This document shows positions 5,571 through 6,828 of a stretch of DNA of 6,828 nt, piece by piece. How positions within the stretch are numbered: position 1 is the first letter of the stretch; each line of letters begins with the position of its first letter. Source of the stretch: Pseudomonadota bacterium (GTDB lineage Bacteria > Pseudomonadota > Gammaproteobacteria > SZUA-229); the NCBI GenBank assembly GCA_030673345.1, contig DAOVJH010000078.1, positions 1-6,828 on the forward strand, read 5' to 3'. The notes below the pieces were generated by a model, which worked only from the letters and a program-made list of their open reading frames with translations, was not told where the DNA came from and did not search any database. Position numbers and translations under genes: made by a program.

Positions 5571-6828
5571 CGTAAATTGCCAGCTCGTAAATTGCTCGGG
5601 GCTATTATAGCCGGAGCTCTGTTTCTGCCTGAAACGGCCTACACCCTTGGGTTGGGTGAAATTGAGGTTAGTTCAGCGCTTAATCAGAAATTAAAAGCCG
5701 ATATCGAACTCCTGTCTGCGTCACCTGAAGACGCTGAGTCAATCATCGTTAAACTGGCTTCTCGAAAAGAGTTTAGCCGTGCTGGTCTGGACCGCCCATA
5801 CCAGTTAAATGATCTGCGTTTCAAAGCCGATATCATAGACGATGTGCCCCACATCATAGTGACTTCTGGCAGTCCTATACGTGAACCGTTCCTGAATTTT
5901 CTGGTTGAGATAGACTGGCCTAATGGCCATTTATTACGTGAATACACCGTATTGCTCGATCCGCCAGTATTCATGACACAAGCAGCCAGCCCAGCACCCG
6001 CAGTGCAGAGCGGTGGCACAGACAATACATCTTTTCGCCCAGCATCGGGAGGCAGTACAAATGTGGTGCCGGTTGCAGCGCCGGGCGTAACAACATCTCC
6101 CCGTCCTGGCTCAGGCAGCACAGCGCCAGTACAGCAACCACAGCCACAGCCGATTACCCAGACATATAACCCAGCACCCTATGTACCGCAACAGACAACC
6201 ATAAATCAGCCGCCTGATTCGTATCGGATCAAAACGGGTGATACCGCGTGGAGCCTGGCTAATGCCATGATGCCTGATCAGAGCATCACGGTCGAACAGA
6301 TGATGATAGCGATGCTCCGGGCTAACCCGGAGTCTTTCATTGATGAAAACATCAATGGTCTAAAACGCGGATATATTCTGCGTGTACCTGATTATGACCG
6401 GATTGTTGCAATCGATCCGGAAGAAGCGCGTGCCCTGGTGCGTGAACAGGCCGCCATGTGGCGCCAGTACCAGCAGACACATGCGGGCGGTCAGCCAGCA
6501 TCTGCTCTGTCGACTGATGAAATGGGCGGCGCTACGGGTATGGGTGATGGTACGGTTCAAACCAGTGCAGACGATGCATACCTGGAAATCGTCAGTGCAG
6601 GTTCCGGTACCTCGACCATGAGTGGGAAAGATCCTACTGATATGTCTTCACAGGAACTTCGTGCTGAACTGGCGTTGGCCAGGGAGCGTGTTGAAACTGA
6701 GCGTGTTGAAAAAGAAGCGCTACAGCAAAGAATTGAGCAGCTTGAGCAGTATGCCGGTAGCACGAAAGGTATGCTGTCTATCGAAGATGATGCCATGTCT
6801 GATGTTCAGGCATTAGGTGCTGCTGAAG
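5568..6828 (+). CDS. fimV: FimV/HubP-family polar hub and pilus assembly protein, 5' part
   Basis: The frame is open from GTG 5568 to the window edge (420 complete codons), so the gene is 3'-truncated by the window and not broken. Residues 1 to about 26 are a signal peptide with a basic start (MRKLPARKLL). The FimV N-terminal domain starts LGLGEIEVSSALNQKLKADI (27-46) and continues through EPFLNFLVEIDWPNG to LLREYTVLLDPP (ending at 133). A Pro/Gln/Ser/Thr-rich linker spans about 137-216. A LysM-like peptidoglycan-binding domain follows at about 217-274 (YRIKTGDTAWSLA, then ENINGLKRGYILRVP). A likely coiled coil spans about 360-395 (SQELRAELALARERVETERV). An acidic segment begins near 405. In this family a membrane helix and an acidic cytoplasmic region with TPR repeats follow; these lie outside the window. 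FimV/HubP proteins organise the cell pole, type IV pili, secretion and flagellar or chemotaxis placement. Position after asd matches Pseudomonas, where truA follows fimV. Confidence 0.94.
   Translation, partial: MRKLPARKLLGAIIAGALFLPETAYTLGLGEIEVSSALNQKLKADIELLSASPEDAESIIVKLASRKEFSRAGLDRPYQLNDLRFKADIIDDVPHIIVTSGSPIREPFLNFLVEIDWPNGHLLREYTVLLDPPVFMTQAASPAPAVQSGGTDNTSFRPASGGSTNVVPVAAPGVTTSPRPGSGSTAPVQQPQPQPITQTYNPAPYVPQQTTINQPPDSYRIKTGDTAWSLANAMMPDQSITVEQMMIAMLRANPESFIDENINGLKRGYILRVPDYDRIVAIDPEEARALVREQAAMWRQYQQTHAGGQPASALSTDEMGGATGMGDGTVQTSADDAYLEIVSAGSGTSTMSGKDPTDMSSQELRAELALARERVETERVEKEALQQRIEQLEQYAGSTKGMLSIEDDAMSDVQALGAAE

Noticed and set aside
5684..6121. A 145-codon - strand open frame inside fimV
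   Set aside because: The + strand frame has clear FimV domains throughout this stretch. The - strand frame is low-complexity shadow from the Pro/Thr-rich linker.

Overview
The window looks like chromosomal DNA from a gammaproteobacterium, or possibly a betaproteobacterium. The evidence is the gene order leuC-(small lipoprotein)-leuD-leuB-asd-fimV, which closely resembles the Pseudomonas-type leuC-leuD-leuB-asd-fimV-truA locus, together with the close resemblance of LeuC, LeuD and the YbcL-like protein to enterobacterial homologues as I remember them. Genes have moderate GC and the spacers are clearly AT-richer. The genus cannot be fixed from the sequence alone. All genes read on the + strand.

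Layout: (1) 1-134 is an AT-rich leader with a candidate promoter. (2) 135-731 encodes a secreted YbcL/YbhB-type PEBP-family protein carrying an unusual Ala-Ser-Asn-Ala tandem repeat. (3) 763-2172 is leuC. (4) 2187-2372 is a small entericidin-like lipoprotein gene interrupted by an in-frame amber codon just after its lipobox. (5) 2395-3030 is leuD. (6) 3031-3169 is a spacer with a perfect 10-bp hairpin, a possible leuB promoter and a second small hairpin in the leader. (7) 3170-4243 is leuB. (8) 4244-4395 is a spacer almost filled by a 100-bp nested palindrome related to the first hairpin. (9) 4396-5418 is asd. (10) 5419-5567 is an AT-rich spacer. (11) From 5568 to the window edge is the 5' part of fimV, starting with GTG and still open at the end.

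LeuC and LeuD form the isopropylmalate isomerase heterodimer, and LeuB carries out the next, oxidative step of leucine synthesis. Asd supplies aspartate semialdehyde for lysine/diaminopimelate, threonine and methionine. FimV/HubP is a cell-pole and type IV pilus assembly hub, unrelated in function but a common neighbour. leuA is not in the window.

I found no convincing new multi-gene system. This is mostly a conserved housekeeping locus. The points that deserve a second look are the amber-interrupted lipoprotein gene, the pair of related palindromes placed 9-10 bp after the leuD and leuB stop codons (with a compensatory base-pair change between copies), the repeat inside the PEBP protein, and the structured leader of leuB.
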